DNA from: Pelagicoccus enzymogenes
GTDB lineage: Bacteria > Verrucomicrobiota > Verrucomicrobiia > Opitutales > Opitutaceae
Length of the DNA stretch: 64,000 nucleotides
Direction of reading: 5' to 3'
Assembly: GCF_014803405.1 (NCBI RefSeq)
Contig: NZ_JACYFG010000006.1
Span: 379,501 to 443,500 of the forward strand
In this document: positions 1-8,418 of the stretch, one piece after another
Numbering within the stretch: the first letter of the stretch is position 1
Layout: each line of letters opens with the position of its first letter
Notes under the pieces: generated by a model
Databases searched by the model: none
Told to the model about the DNA's origin: nothing
What the model saw: only the letters and a program-made list of their open reading frames with translations
Translations under genes and position numbers: made by a program

Positions 1-720
1 GTTCGCAGACTCAAGGTTTTGGCTTTGCGTTACCAGCTGCGTATCCACGAACTCGAGACGAGACTGCAAGGAACCGATTTCCGATCGGTTCTCAGCGATC
101 TCCTGAATCGTGGCTGTCAGGTGGGCGATGGTCGAGGAACCGGCGACAGACAATCCGTTTCCGTCTGTAAGCAACTGGGCGAAGTAGGAAGCGCTGTCCT
201 TGAGGTTCATCTCCGGAATGTTCATGAACTGGTCGCCAGTGGCGCCCACCACCGTCGGCAGATCGCCGCGATCGCCAAAGAGACTGATGCCGTTGAAAGT
301 GCCGATGGGCTCGCCATCGATAGTCCAGTCTGGTTCGTTAGCCCCAACAACGCTACGAAGCTGGTCCTTGAGCTGCTCAAACTCTTGCTTGTAGAGCGCT
401 TTGTCGCTGTCGTTCTTGGTAACGTCTCGAGTCATCATCGAGAGCTCACTCATACGGTTCAAGGTCTGCATCATCCCCTGCAGAAAGCCATCGGTGGTAT
501 GCAGCATGGACATGGCGTTTTGCGTGTTTGTCCTTGCCGCCAAGACTCGCGCGTTTTGCGCTTCGAGCTTTTCGGATACCGCTAGTCCGGCAGCATCGTC
601 GGACGGGTTGATGATTTTGGATCCAGAGCTGAGACGAGCTAGGCTCTTGCTGAGCATTGCAGAACTTCTTTGAAGACTGCTAGCTGCCTCAACTGCATTC
701 GAGTTAGTATTGATAACCAT
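1..720 (-). CDS. fliC: Flagellin FliC, C-terminal end outside the window
   Basis: Filament subunit, exported through the flagellar type III system and polymerised outside the cell. The frame is open from the ATG at 720 to base 1 (240 codons seen). The N-terminal D0/D1 signature is clear: MVINTNSNAVEAASSLQRSS, then LARLSSGSKI and DDAAGLAVSEKL near residues 27-52. The last visible residues (RLEFVDTQLVTQSQNL) match the start of the C-terminal flagellin helix, so this is a short flagellin of roughly 280 residues with almost no variable D2/D3 region. A strong GGAAGAGG ribosome site lies 7 bases before the ATG. It follows fliW and csrA, as in systems where CsrA represses flagellin translation. I see no clear sigma-28 promoter directly upstream, so it may be co-transcribed with csrA. 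Confidence 0.95.
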   Translation of the reverse strand, partial: MVINTNSNAVEAASSLQRSSAMLSKSLARLSSGSKIINPSDDAAGLAVSEKLEAQNARVLAARTNTQNAMSMLHTTDGFLQGMMQTLNRMSELSMMTRDVTKNDSDKALYKQEFEQLKDQLRSVVGANEPDWTIDGEPIGTFNGISLFGDRGDLPTVVGATGDQFMNIPEMNLKDSASYFAQLLTDGNGLSVAGSSTIAHLTATIQEIAENRSEIGSLQSRLEFVDTQLVTQSQNLESAN

Positions 721-727
721 ATTACGA

Positions 728-735
728 CCTCTTCC
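728..735 (-). promoter_or_regulatory. fliC Shine-Dalgarno with GGA motif, possible CsrA site
   Basis: The minus strand reads AATGGAAGAGGTCGTAATATG before fliC when split at the start codon. The ribosome site contains the GGA core that CsrA recognises. Overlap of a GGA motif with the Shine-Dalgarno is the usual arrangement for CsrA repression; CsrA action here is inferred from the neighbouring csrA and fliW. Confidence 0.5.
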
Positions 736-784
736 ATTAGGTTAGTTGGGTTGACTGAGTGTAGCGGAACGTCTCGCGAACGCA

Positions 785-1090
785 TCATGCGTCCTGGTTG
801 TGCGAGAGGCCTGCCGTTTGTTTTGATTGCTTCTTCGAAGCGAGGCTCTTGGCCAGACCGGAAAGCTTTGGCTTGGCAGGCGTTTCGCCCGCTGCCGCAG
901 CGACCGTCTTGGCGATCGCTTCCTGGTTGGCCTTTTGCATCTCTTCGAAAAGCTCCTTGCGAACGATCGGTACGGAACGCGGGGCGTCTATGCCGATCTT
1001 CACGGTATCCCCGTCGATGCGGGTAATCTTGATTTCGATGTTCTCGGCGATAACGATCGCCTCGTTCACTTTGCGGGAAAGTATTAGCAT
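785..1090 (-). CDS. csrA: Carbon storage regulator CsrA with C-terminal extension
   Basis: RNA-binding translational regulator that acts as a dimer on GGA motifs near ribosome sites. Residues 1-55 are canonical: [14 protein letters not shown], then [15 protein letters not shown], then [16 protein letters not shown] with the RNA-contacting V-x-I-x-R segment. The usual family length is about 60-75 residues; this one has 101, with an extra Ala/Lys/Ser-rich tail of about 43 residues after the C-terminal helix. It lies 31 bases after fliW and 64 bases before fliC. FliW binds CsrA and is itself displaced by flagellin in known systems, so the three genes form a likely feedback circuit on flagellin synthesis. 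Confidence 0.95.
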   Translation of the reverse strand: MLILSRKVNEAIVIAENIEIKITRIDGDTVKIGIDAPRSVPIVRKELFEEMQKANQEAIAKTVAAAAGETPAKPKLSGLAKSLASKKQSKQTAGLSHNQDA

Positions 1091-1121
1091 GTCGGTCCTT
1101 CCTTGGGTGCTGCAGTTTCGG

Positions 1122-1571
1122 TTAGGATGCCAAGGCGCTCTCTGACAGCAGCGGATGGCGGGCAGAGAACTTCGTGTAGTTGGCGGCGATCAACTGCTTC
1201 CCTTGAAGGGTCCGGCGATTGAGCACGATGGGCCCAACGAGATTTACGGTAGCTGACTCGATGTTGTCATCCTTGAGAGTGACAATGTTCAGTATGAGCG
1301 CGTCTTCGGCACAGTGGATGTCCAGCTTGTCCGCGTCGTCATCTGCGATCTCGACATCGTAGTCGCTGAGGATCTGGGCGGGTTCGATGACCACGAAGGC
1401 GAGCTCGTGCTGGTCGACCGCACGTATCCACATAAAGGGCTCTTCTTCTTCGTTGATCAGGAGTTCGAAACGCTTGGCATCTTCTAGGCCGATCAAACCG
1501 CCAGGGAGGTCGAACTCCATGGGTTTGGTCCAAACCTGTTTTTCCGTCTGTGATTCGGGTGCGACTTTCAT
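1122..1571 (-). CDS. fliW: Flagellar assembly factor FliW
   Basis: Small beta-barrel protein that binds CsrA and flagellin. In the known partner switch, free flagellin binds FliW, releasing CsrA to stop flagellin translation; secretion of flagellin reverses this. The 149-residue length and the segments [37 protein letters not shown] and the late [18 protein letters not shown] match the family. It sits between flgL and csrA in the same orientation, the common gene order for this circuit. It has an N-terminal extension of about 15 residues before the first barrel strand. Confidence 0.95.
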   Translation of the reverse strand: MKVAPESQTEKQVWTKPMEFDLPGGLIGLEDAKRFELLINEEEEPFMWIRAVDQHELAFVVIEPAQILSDYDVEIADDDADKLDIHCAEDALILNIVTLKDDNIESATVNLVGPIVLNRRTLQGKQLIAANYTKFSARHPLLSESALAS

Positions 1572-1610
1572 GATTCTTGTGGTATCGGTGAGGGTTAGGC
1601 GCCTTGGCTA

Positions 1611-2504
1611 TCAGAGATAGTCGAGCAGCGATCTGTTGAGTACCTGGCCCGCGCTCTTGAGCGAGGCTTGGTAGGCGTTCTGCACTTGGGTCAGCCTAAC
1701 CACAGTTTGTGCAATGTCCACGTCCGCCTCGGCAGAGATGTTCTCCTCGAGGTCCGTGTAGCGTTGTTGGTTGAGAGTGAGATCGAATTCGATGCGCATC
1801 TGCACGGAGCCTTGGCGACTGAGGGCGAAGATCAGATCGTCTTCCGACGATTCGAGATTCTTGCGCATCGCCGGCGTCACCGCATCGACCGCACCCGTCT
1901 CGAGGGCGTCGCGCAGCTCGATCATCTTGCCGATGAATTCGGAGAATTGCTCGTTGGTGGCTCCATCGGTGTAAGGACGAATCTTACCTGTTTCGGAAAG
2001 GTGGAACTCCGCGCCTTCGGCTGCGCCTTCATAGGATACCGCAGTGATCTTGCCATCGACTACAGTGGAGGCGAAAGGCTCGGATCCGGTGTTGATTCCA
2101 CCGAAGATGTACTCGCCATTAAACTTCGCGTTGGCGCTCTGCATGGCGTGCTCGATGAGTTCGTCCACTTCCTCGGCGTAGGCTTTCATCCCATCCGGCC
2201 CCTTCAAGCCGTCCGCCAAGGTAGCCAGCTCGGTGATGCGGTCGGAAATTTGGATGAAGTTCTGCAGCTGGGAAATGGTGGTATTGTTGATGTTTTGAGC
2301 GCGAGCTGCGTTCTTGGAGAACTGTGTGATGCGCCCCTTTTCCTCCTGCATGTCCAGGATACGGTTAGCGGAAGCCGAGTCTTCCGAAACCTTAGAGATG
2401 CGCTGTCCAGTCGACACCTGCTCGTTGAGCATGTTCATGTCCTTGGTCGTGCGCTGCAGGTGACCGAGAAGGGTGTCGGGATAGGTGTTAGAGGTGACTC
2501 TCAT
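1611..2504 (-). CDS. flgL: Hook-filament junction protein FlgL (HAP3)
   Basis: Second junction protein joining hook to filament, exported by the flagellar system. It is flagellin-like: MRVTSNTYPDTLLGHLQRTT at the N terminus, then QVSTGQRISKVSEDSASANR, and a C-terminal helix with RLTQVQNAYQASLKSAGQVL. At 297 residues it has the usual length. It follows flgK with a 42-base gap and precedes fliW, as in the flgK-flgL-fliW-csrA order of many bacteria. Confidence 0.95.
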   Translation of the reverse strand: MRVTSNTYPDTLLGHLQRTTKDMNMLNEQVSTGQRISKVSEDSASANRILDMQEEKGRITQFSKNAARAQNINNTTISQLQNFIQISDRITELATLADGLKGPDGMKAYAEEVDELIEHAMQSANAKFNGEYIFGGINTGSEPFASTVVDGKITAVSYEGAAEGAEFHLSETGKIRPYTDGATNEQFSEFIGKMIELRDALETGAVDAVTPAMRKNLESSEDDLIFALSRQGSVQMRIEFDLTLNQQRYTDLEENISAEADVDIAQTVVRLTQVQNAYQASLKSAGQVLNRSLLDYL

Positions 2505-2546
2505 CTTTGTGGGAAAACTGAGATTACTGCGTATTCAAAATTTGGT

Positions 2547-4016
2547 TTAAACGAGCCGGTTCACGATAACGTCGAGCATCTCGTCAATGGCCCGGATCAG
2601 CTTGCCTGTCGCTTCGAACGCTCGCTGGTACTTCATCATATCCGTCATTTCCTCGTCGAGGGAAACGCCTGAAACAGCGTCTTGCTGCTGCTTGAGCATC
2701 TCGAAGACAATGGTCTCGTCCTCGAGCCGCGCATCGACCTTGGCCACGCCTTCACCGAGGTCTGTGACGATGGAGCGATAGAAGGTTGCGAAATCCCGGT
2801 TGCCCAATCCGGCGAGCCGGTCGTCGTCGAGCTCGGCAATAGCGAGCGTGAGAGAGTTGTCGCCGAGATTCTGGTCAGCGTGGTTGGTGGTGCGGAGCGT
2901 GCCGGAGTTAAGGTCGGCCGCCAACTTGATACCTGCAGCCGTGAATTCGGCTGCGTCTCCGGTGTCCGCAAAAAAGTTGGTATTGCTGACCGCGGTGCCT
3001 TCGTTGTAGAGGCCGTTGATCTGAGTGACCAATTCCTTAGCCAGGCCGTCAAGGCCGCGGCGATACTCTGCGATCACTCCATCGCGAGCTGTAAGGGCGC
3101 CTTCGACGCTGCCGCTCTTGATATCGATCTGTACTTGGTTGTCACCTACAACGAATTTGTAGTTGGGATTCGACGCGGTAGAATCGATGAAAGCGATGCT
3201 CTGGAAACGGCCGCGCTCCACCAAATCGAGCTGAGGAGAGTCTCCCCCAACCGTAGGAACGTACACGCGAACCTGCCCCGAGCTGTCTGGAATTTCTTCC
3301 ACCTTGACCTGCATGATCTCGGAAAGGTCTTCCAGAACTCCCTGGCGCTGGTCGCGCAAGCTGAGGGCCTGCCCTGCCCGATTGGACTCGGCGCGAGCGA
3401 TCTCGGAATTGAGGCGGGCGATTTCCTCGATCATCTGGTTAGCTGATCCGAGATCCGTGCGAACTTGCAAACCGATGTCTTCGTGCAAGTCGCTGAAGCG
3501 TTCCGCAGTAACGTTGAGCTTTTCGGTCAGGATATCTGCCTTCTGCAGCAGCGACTCCTTTTCCGCGTCCGAACCAGGATTGGCGGAAAGGGAGTGGAAT
3601 GCGTTGAAGAAATTGTTGAGCGTCTCGGCGATACCGCCACTGCCGCCACCGTTAGCAGTGGCGCCGTCGATGAAAGGGGAATCCCCCGAGCGGGTGATCT
3701 CTTGGCCCAGGCTGGACTCCGCCTTGGCGAGAGCCGACTGCTGAGCGGTCAGCGAAGCGTTGAGGCTCGTTTCGCGGAGGACTTCGCGGTCGAGCACGGC
3801 GTCGCGCATGTGCTCGAAGCCCTGCACCTCGACTCCTAGGCCGCGTGGACCGCCAACCGTTTGCACAAAACCATCTTCCCCGATCACCACGCGCTGGCGA
3901 GCGTAGTCTGGGTTGTTGACGTTCGCCATATTGTTGCCAGCAGTGGTGACGCCGAACCGGTGAGCGGTGAGCGCTTTGCTAGCGTTGGCGAGTTCGCCTA
4001 TGATGTTTCCGGCCAT
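2547..4016 (-). CDS. flgK: Hook-associated protein FlgK (HAP1)
   Basis: First hook-filament junction protein. The N terminus contains the rod/hook/HAP signature (ALTAHRFGVTTAGNNMANVN followed by NPDYARQRVV), and the C terminus has SLDEEMTDMMKYQRAFEATG and ends in IRAIDEMLDVIVNRLV, the paired D0 helices of axial proteins. At 489 residues it is in the usual range. It is encoded after the FlgN-like chaperone gene with a 45-base gap. Confidence 0.95.
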   Translation of the reverse strand: MAGNIIGELANASKALTAHRFGVTTAGNNMANVNNPDYARQRVVIGEDGFVQTVGGPRGLGVEVQGFEHMRDAVLDREVLRETSLNASLTAQQSALAKAESSLGQEITRSGDSPFIDGATANGGGSGGIAETLNNFFNAFHSLSANPGSDAEKESLLQKADILTEKLNVTAERFSDLHEDIGLQVRTDLGSANQMIEEIARLNSEIARAESNRAGQALSLRDQRQGVLEDLSEIMQVKVEEIPDSSGQVRVYVPTVGGDSPQLDLVERGRFQSIAFIDSTASNPNYKFVVGDNQVQIDIKSGSVEGALTARDGVIAEYRRGLDGLAKELVTQINGLYNEGTAVSNTNFFADTGDAAEFTAAGIKLAADLNSGTLRTTNHADQNLGDNSLTLAIAELDDDRLAGLGNRDFATFYRSIVTDLGEGVAKVDARLEDETIVFEMLKQQQDAVSGVSLDEEMTDMMKYQRAFEATGKLIRAIDEMLDVIVNRLV

Positions 4017-4061
4017 GTGGTGTGGGTATCCAGATTTTGGTTTCGAGTCGCTGAAACAGTC

Positions 4062-4571
4062 TTACACGAAAGCTTGGTAGCGAGTCGGCAGCTTGGTCTT
4101 CACTCCGACCCGTCCTTTCTTGGTGTAGGTACGGTTGTAGTTTTCCGGCTGCAGCTTCTGCATGGTCTCATGGTTGATCTCCATGGTACGGGAGAGCAGC
4201 ATGAAGTTCTGGCGAGCCTTCTGACGGGTGCGGCGGATCATGTGGTTGATCTCGTCCACCAGCGCCTGCAGCATCGGTTGCATGAAATCGGGAAAGTGGA
4301 CGATCAGCTTGGAAAGCGGTTCTTCCTCGTCCGCCCCGCATCCGCGAGCCATGTCGCGCACGACCGCCTCGCGCTGCTCGCGGAGGCCGCCCATCTCGGA
4401 CATGTAGCTTTCGATCTCGGAATTCGTCTTGAGCACGAGCTCTGGGTCGCGGCTGAAGATTTCATCTTGCTGGCGTTCCAGTAGGTTGTACAAGCCGCCG
4501 TATTCCTGCACCTCGTTGCGGAGCAGCTCTACCAGTGGGTTCCAGTCCTTTTCTTCAAAGTTGTTACTCAT
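4062..4571 (-). CDS. flgN: FlgN-like export chaperone
   Basis: Probable cytoplasmic chaperone for FlgK and FlgL. It is a small, wholly helical protein of 169 residues starting MSNNFEEKDWNPLVELLRNE; the helices VELLRNEVQEYGGLYNLLER and IVHFPDFMQPMLQALVDEIN fit the FlgN coiled-coil hairpin. The C-terminal YTKKGRVGVKTKLPTRY is basic. The ATG at 4571 is chosen over one at 4592 because GGAAAGGGA precedes it. It overlaps the end of flgJ by 8 bases and lies just before its expected clients. FlgN proteins diverge strongly, so position carries much of the call. Confidence 0.75.
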   Translation of the reverse strand: MSNNFEEKDWNPLVELLRNEVQEYGGLYNLLERQQDEIFSRDPELVLKTNSEIESYMSEMGGLREQREAVVRDMARGCGADEEEPLSKLIVHFPDFMQPMLQALVDEINHMIRRTRQKARQNFMLLSRTMEINHETMQKLQPENYNRTYTKKGRVGVKTKLPTRYQAFV

Positions 4572-4902
4572 GGGAATTCGTTCCCTTTCCATCGTTCAAT
4601 TCTTGAGGAAACAGTTGAGCCTGCAGAACCGAAGAGAATCCGAGAGATCCGCTCTTGGTGATGCTAGAGGCCAAGGAGTCCTTGATTAAGTGTTCGTACA
4701 TGGGGGTCGATCCTGATCCAAAGTATCCATTTTCTGGATCCATTGGCTTAAGAGCTTCGTCGAGAAATTGACGTAAAAGTATCCCTTCGAACTCGCCGCC
4801 GAGCTGTTGCATCTGCTCCGCTCGCGAAGTATCCCCGGTGAGCATCTGCTCTTTCCAGGAACTGCCAGTGAGGCCTGACATCGCTGTACTTGTTACGTCC
4901 AT
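4564..4902 (-). CDS. flgJ: Rod-binding protein, FlgJ N-terminal type
   Basis: Periplasmic rod-capping scaffold. The 112 residues contain the FlgJ N-terminal domain: GEFEGILLRQFLDEALKPMD, then GSTPMYEHLIKDSLASSITK and a final LGFSSVLQAQL. The muramidase domain found in enterobacterial FlgJ is absent, as in many other phyla, so peptidoglycan opening for the rod needs another enzyme not seen in this window. It follows flgI by 43 bases and overlaps the FlgN-like gene. Confidence 0.88.
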   Translation of the reverse strand: MDVTSTAMSGLTGSSWKEQMLTGDTSRAEQMQQLGGEFEGILLRQFLDEALKPMDPENGYFGSGSTPMYEHLIKDSLASSITKSGSLGFSSVLQAQLFPQELNDGKGTNSHE

Positions 4903-4945
4903 ATTCGTTTGTTTCGTTTATTTAAAAGGTTTGGCGTGAAGGGGC

Positions 4946-6043
4946 TTACTTGATGATCAGCTCCGCTTGCAGCGCTCCCGCGCTTTTCATGGCTTGCAGG
5001 ATAGACATCATTTCCCGGGTCGAGACTCCCATCGCGTTCAAGGCGTTCGTCACCTGCTGGATGGTCGGATAGTCGGGAATCATGTGGAAGGCGCCCAACT
5101 CTTCGGTCACCTCGACCTCGGTGCCTTCCGCTACAGCGGTCTGGCCGGCCTGGGCGAAGGGGCCTGGCTGGGAGATGTTTTGCGATCGAGCAATCGTGAG
5201 GCTCAGGGAACCGTGGCTGACTGCGACAGTGGAAACGCGTACCCCAGCAGTCGCTACGATGGTACCGGTGCGTTCGTTAATGATAATGCGGGCGGGAGTG
5301 TCGGGCTCGATCGAGATGCCACCAATCGATGAAATGAAGTCGACTTCGCGGCCCAAGTACATTTCCGGAATCGTCACCTGAACAGCTGCCGCATCCACCG
5401 CGATGGTACTGGACGGGAAGATGACGTTGATGCCTTCCGCCAACTTGGAAGCCGTGTTGTAGTCTGGATTGCGCAGCAAGAGCTTCACGCGTCCACCCTT
5501 GCCGATCTCCATTTCGATCTCGCGCTCCACGATAGCGCCATTGGCGATTTGGCCGACTGTTGGATGGTTCTTTTGCACGGTCGCGCCCCCTGCTCCACCG
5601 TTTCCACCCAAGTAACCGCCGACTGCGATCTGGCCTTGGGCAACTGCGTACACCGTATCGTCCGCACCGAGCAGCGGTGTCTGCAAGAGAACCCCGCCTT
5701 GCAAGCTTTCCGCGTCGCCGATGGAGGAAACAGTCACATCAATACGAGTACCCTCGCGAGCGAAAGGAGGAATATCGGCCGTGATCATGACCGCTGCCAC
5801 GTTCTCCGACTTCAGCTCTTCCGCGTCTACCGTGAGACCGAAGCGACGCAAGGAATTGGCCACTGCATTGATCGTCATGGGCGAGTCGCTGTCGCCGTCG
5901 CCCGCGAGACCGATGACCAAGCCGTATCCAACCAGCTGGTTGTCTCGTCCGCCGTCAACGGTAACGAGATCCTTGACCCGAGCAGCCTGTACCGAAACTG
6001 CGGATACAGCGAGAAATAGAAGTGTGCGTGCTAGGAATTTCAC
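4946..6043 (-). CDS. flgI: Flagellar P-ring protein FlgI
   Basis: Forms the P ring around the rod in the peptidoglycan layer. A cleavable signal peptide (MKFLARTLLFLAVSAVSVQA) is followed by the conserved start RVKDLVTVDGGRDNQLVGYG. Further family segments are VAAVMITADIPPFAREGTRID and ARIIINERTGTIVATAGVRV, and the C terminus reads AMGVSTREMMSILQAMKSAG. At 365 residues it has standard length. It is encoded between flgH and flgJ, the usual order, and shows that the cell has an outer membrane. Confidence 0.97.
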   Translation of the reverse strand: MKFLARTLLFLAVSAVSVQAARVKDLVTVDGGRDNQLVGYGLVIGLAGDGDSDSPMTINAVANSLRRFGLTVDAEELKSENVAAVMITADIPPFAREGTRIDVTVSSIGDAESLQGGVLLQTPLLGADDTVYAVAQGQIAVGGYLGGNGGAGGATVQKNHPTVGQIANGAIVEREIEMEIGKGGRVKLLLRNPDYNTASKLAEGINVIFPSSTIAVDAAAVQVTIPEMYLGREVDFISSIGGISIEPDTPARIIINERTGTIVATAGVRVSTVAVSHGSLSLTIARSQNISQPGPFAQAGQTAVAEGTEVEVTEELGAFHMIPDYPTIQQVTNALNAMGVSTREMMSILQAMKSAGALQAELIIK

Positions 6044-6085
6044 GGTGCGAATGAGAGTAGGAATGGAGTAGGGATTTGGGTGAGG

Positions 6086-6694
6086 CTAACGAACGTTAGC
6101 TACGTTGATCAGCTTATGCACCCATCCCTTGGTTTGGGCGTCCTTGAGGTCTCCCTCGTTGAAGAGCTCGACGTTTGCGTTGAGCACGTGGGTGGAAAGT
6201 ACAGTGTTGTTGGCGAGGACGTCGTCTCCCCGAACAACTCCGCGAACTACGAGGTATTGCGCTTCACCCGAGGCCTTGACCTTGCGGGCGCCTTCGACAA
6301 CCAAGTTTCCGTTGGGCTGAACGTCCACAATGATGACCGCGATCTTGGATTGAAGGAGATTCGATTCAGTAACGGATCCACCACCTGTGTAGGAGTCCAG
6401 CGAGCCGGGGAGGCTTACTGAAGGTAGCGTCTTTCCTGTTGTGTCGATCAAGCCAGGGATAACGACGTTTCCGAGGGCCTGACTCAGCGATCCATTCGCA
6501 GATGAAGTCTTGGAGGAGCTGCGATTTACAACCGTCTCTTCGTCGACTTGGATCATGAGAATATCTCCTACGCCTGCCGCCGTGCGATCCGCGAACATGC
6601 CACGCTCGCTGTTGCGAGGAGATTCCCAAAGGGATTTTCCGAACGCAGAAGCGACTAGGAGTAGAGCAGCTGTAGTGAATAGTTGTATACGCAT
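6086..6694 (-). CDS. flgH: Flagellar L-ring protein FlgH, without a lipobox cysteine
   Basis: Forms the outer-membrane L ring. The family signatures are ERGMFADRTAAGVGDILMIQ near residues 29-49, and later AVIIVDVQPNGNLVVEGARK with YLVVRGVVRGDDVLANNTVL. At 202 residues the length is slightly short. Most FlgH proteins are lipoproteins with a signal peptide ending at Cys. Here the signal peptide (MRIQLFTTAALLLVASAFG, then KSLWES) is of the ordinary type and the whole protein has no cysteine. It lies between flgA and flgI. Confidence 0.95.
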   Translation of the reverse strand: MRIQLFTTAALLLVASAFGKSLWESPRNSERGMFADRTAAGVGDILMIQVDEETVVNRSSSKTSSANGSLSQALGNVVIPGLIDTTGKTLPSVSLPGSLDSYTGGGSVTESNLLQSKIAVIIVDVQPNGNLVVEGARKVKASGEAQYLVVRGVVRGDDVLANNTVLSTHVLNANVELFNEGDLKDAQTKGWVHKLINVANVR

Positions 6695-6715
6695 TTTTGT
6701 ATCAGAAAAAGTTTA

Positions 6716-7591
6716 CTAGAAGATAACCTCGACACGGCTCTCGCCGATGACGCGGGCGGAGAATTCCTTGGACGAATCGATGTTCCGCAGAACAATCAGG
6801 TCGCCATCGCTGCCATCTTCGCGAGCGACCGCACGCATCGTAATGGCTAGCAATCCGGTGACCGCAGAGACCTCGACAACGTCACCCTTGCGAACAAGAG
6901 CTCGCTCGGCCAAGTCGCTCCATACAAGGGCTTTGCCTGGTCGAATATCCCGTGCGTACTCGTGACGCAGGAGACTTTCTAATTGGGCTGGAACCGCGTT
7001 GGGCTCCGCCAGCAAATCGACGGCGCGGCTTTCGAAGTCCGAAGGGGAGGCCAGCTCGCCACGTCGTAGCTGCGCTCGCGGATACCATACTTCGCTGAAC
7101 AGGTGCGCTCGAAATGGAACCGTCCACTCGCCGAGCACACCTTTTTCGTTTTCCACTTGGAAACGCAGCAGCAGGTTGCCGCGGGAAAGGCTCGTGGGGG
7201 CGTTGTTGAGCTGCACGAGGAAAGGCTGAGAGTATCCCGAAAGATCGGGCAAGTCACGCAAGGCAACCAATGTAAGGTCTCCTGCAATACGCAGGTGAGA
7301 GGCCAATTCGTTGGTGATCGCTTGCTGCACGTCGGAAGCGAGAATCGCATCGGCACGATAAGCTTCTTCTTCCGCTGGAGGCGCGCTTTCGAGAAGGCTT
7401 TGCATGGTGGACACCGAGCGCAAGGACTTCACCGGCTGAACCGATTGTATCTTTCTGTTGGATACCGAGGCGACTTCCGCCACCGGCAAGGGTGCGAGAA
7501 TTTCGTCGAGGGAAGCCCGGAGCGCGGAAGCGAAGATGAAGATCGCGATACCGAGTCCGAAAGTGAGGCGTAGGAACAGGGAGATTTTCAT
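6716..7591 (-). CDS. flgA: P-ring assembly chaperone FlgA
   Basis: Periplasmic chaperone for FlgI assembly. The N terminus has a hydrophobic export segment (residues about 3-27). The C-terminal half carries the SAF-type domain of FlgA: RDIRPGKALVWSDLAERALV, then VRKGDVVEVSAVTGLLAITM, and a last strand FSARVIGESRVEVIF. At 291 residues it is longer than the enterobacterial form (about 220) because of an extra N-terminal region. It is 2 bases from flgG, implying coupled translation. Confidence 0.9.
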   Translation of the reverse strand: MKISLFLRLTFGLGIAIFIFASALRASLDEILAPLPVAEVASVSNRKIQSVQPVKSLRSVSTMQSLLESAPPAEEEAYRADAILASDVQQAITNELASHLRIAGDLTLVALRDLPDLSGYSQPFLVQLNNAPTSLSRGNLLLRFQVENEKGVLGEWTVPFRAHLFSEVWYPRAQLRRGELASPSDFESRAVDLLAEPNAVPAQLESLLRHEYARDIRPGKALVWSDLAERALVRKGDVVEVSAVTGLLAITMRAVAREDGSDGDLIVLRNIDSSKEFSARVIGESRVEVIF

Positions 7592-7593
7592 GA

Positions 7594-8376
7594 CTAGCGC
7601 TTGAGCTGGCTGACTTGCTGCATCATGGAGTCCGAGGTCTGGATGGACTTGGAGTTGATTTCGTAGGCCCGCTGGGCGAGGATCATGTTCACCATCTCTT
7701 CAACGATGTTCACGTTCGAGGTTTCCAGATAGCCTTGCTGGAGCGTACCCGTTCCGTTTTCGCCGGGAGCGCCTACCGTTGGAGTGCCGCTAGCTTCCGT
7801 TTCGCGGAAAAGATTTCCGCCTAGGCCAAGCAAGCCGGCAGGATTGGCGAAGCGAGTGAGATTGATCTCGCCAGTTCCAAGGATGTCCCCGTTGTCGGAT
7901 GTGAAGGTCACTCCGCCTGTCGAGTTGATGGAAACGTTATTGAAGCCGGCGGGAGGGGTCGGGAATCCGATAACCGCCATGCCTTGGGAGTTGGTGACCT
8001 GCCCGTCGGGCCCCAGCTTGAAGGCTCCATCGCGAGAGTACAGCGTCTCCCCGTCTGGCCCGGTGACCTGGAAGAATCCATCGCCCACGATCGCCACGTC
8101 CATGTCCTCGCCGGTCTGCGAAACTTGGCCTTGCGTAAAAACCTTGGAGGTAGAGACCACTTGGGTTCCGGTACCGACTTGGATGCCGGTGGGAACGATG
8201 CTGCCGCCTGCGTCGGCGCCAACCGACTTCGGCACTTGGTAGAACATGTCCTGAAACTCGACCTTGCTCTTCTTGAAGCCGGTCGTGCTCACATTCGCTA
8301 TGTTATTGGAGATGACATTGAGGTTGGTTTGCTGGGCCTCCATGCCGCTCGCTGCGGAGTATAGTGAAATGCTCAT
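7594..8376 (-). CDS. flgG: Distal rod protein FlgG
   Basis: Main component of the distal rod. The N terminus MSISLYSAASGMEAQQTNLN with VISNNIANVSTTGFKKSKVE is the canonical axial-protein motif. The C-terminal GYLETSNVNIVEEMVNMILA and QRAYEINSKSIQTSDSMMQQ complete the D0 helices. At 260 residues it matches the family exactly. It is 42 bases downstream of flgF. Confidence 0.98.
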   Translation of the reverse strand: MSISLYSAASGMEAQQTNLNVISNNIANVSTTGFKKSKVEFQDMFYQVPKSVGADAGGSIVPTGIQVGTGTQVVSTSKVFTQGQVSQTGEDMDVAIVGDGFFQVTGPDGETLYSRDGAFKLGPDGQVTNSQGMAVIGFPTPPAGFNNVSINSTGGVTFTSDNGDILGTGEINLTRFANPAGLLGLGGNLFRETEASGTPTVGAPGENGTGTLQQGYLETSNVNIVEEMVNMILAQRAYEINSKSIQTSDSMMQQVSQLKR

Positions 8377-8418
8377 GTTCTTGTTTGCTTAGTGTTGGTT
8401 TGAAATTAGCTGGTTGGA

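Noticed and set aside
720-800. Sigma-28 promoter for fliC
   Set aside because: No TAAA-N(about 15)-CCGATAA pattern is seen in the 64-base gap or the end of csrA.
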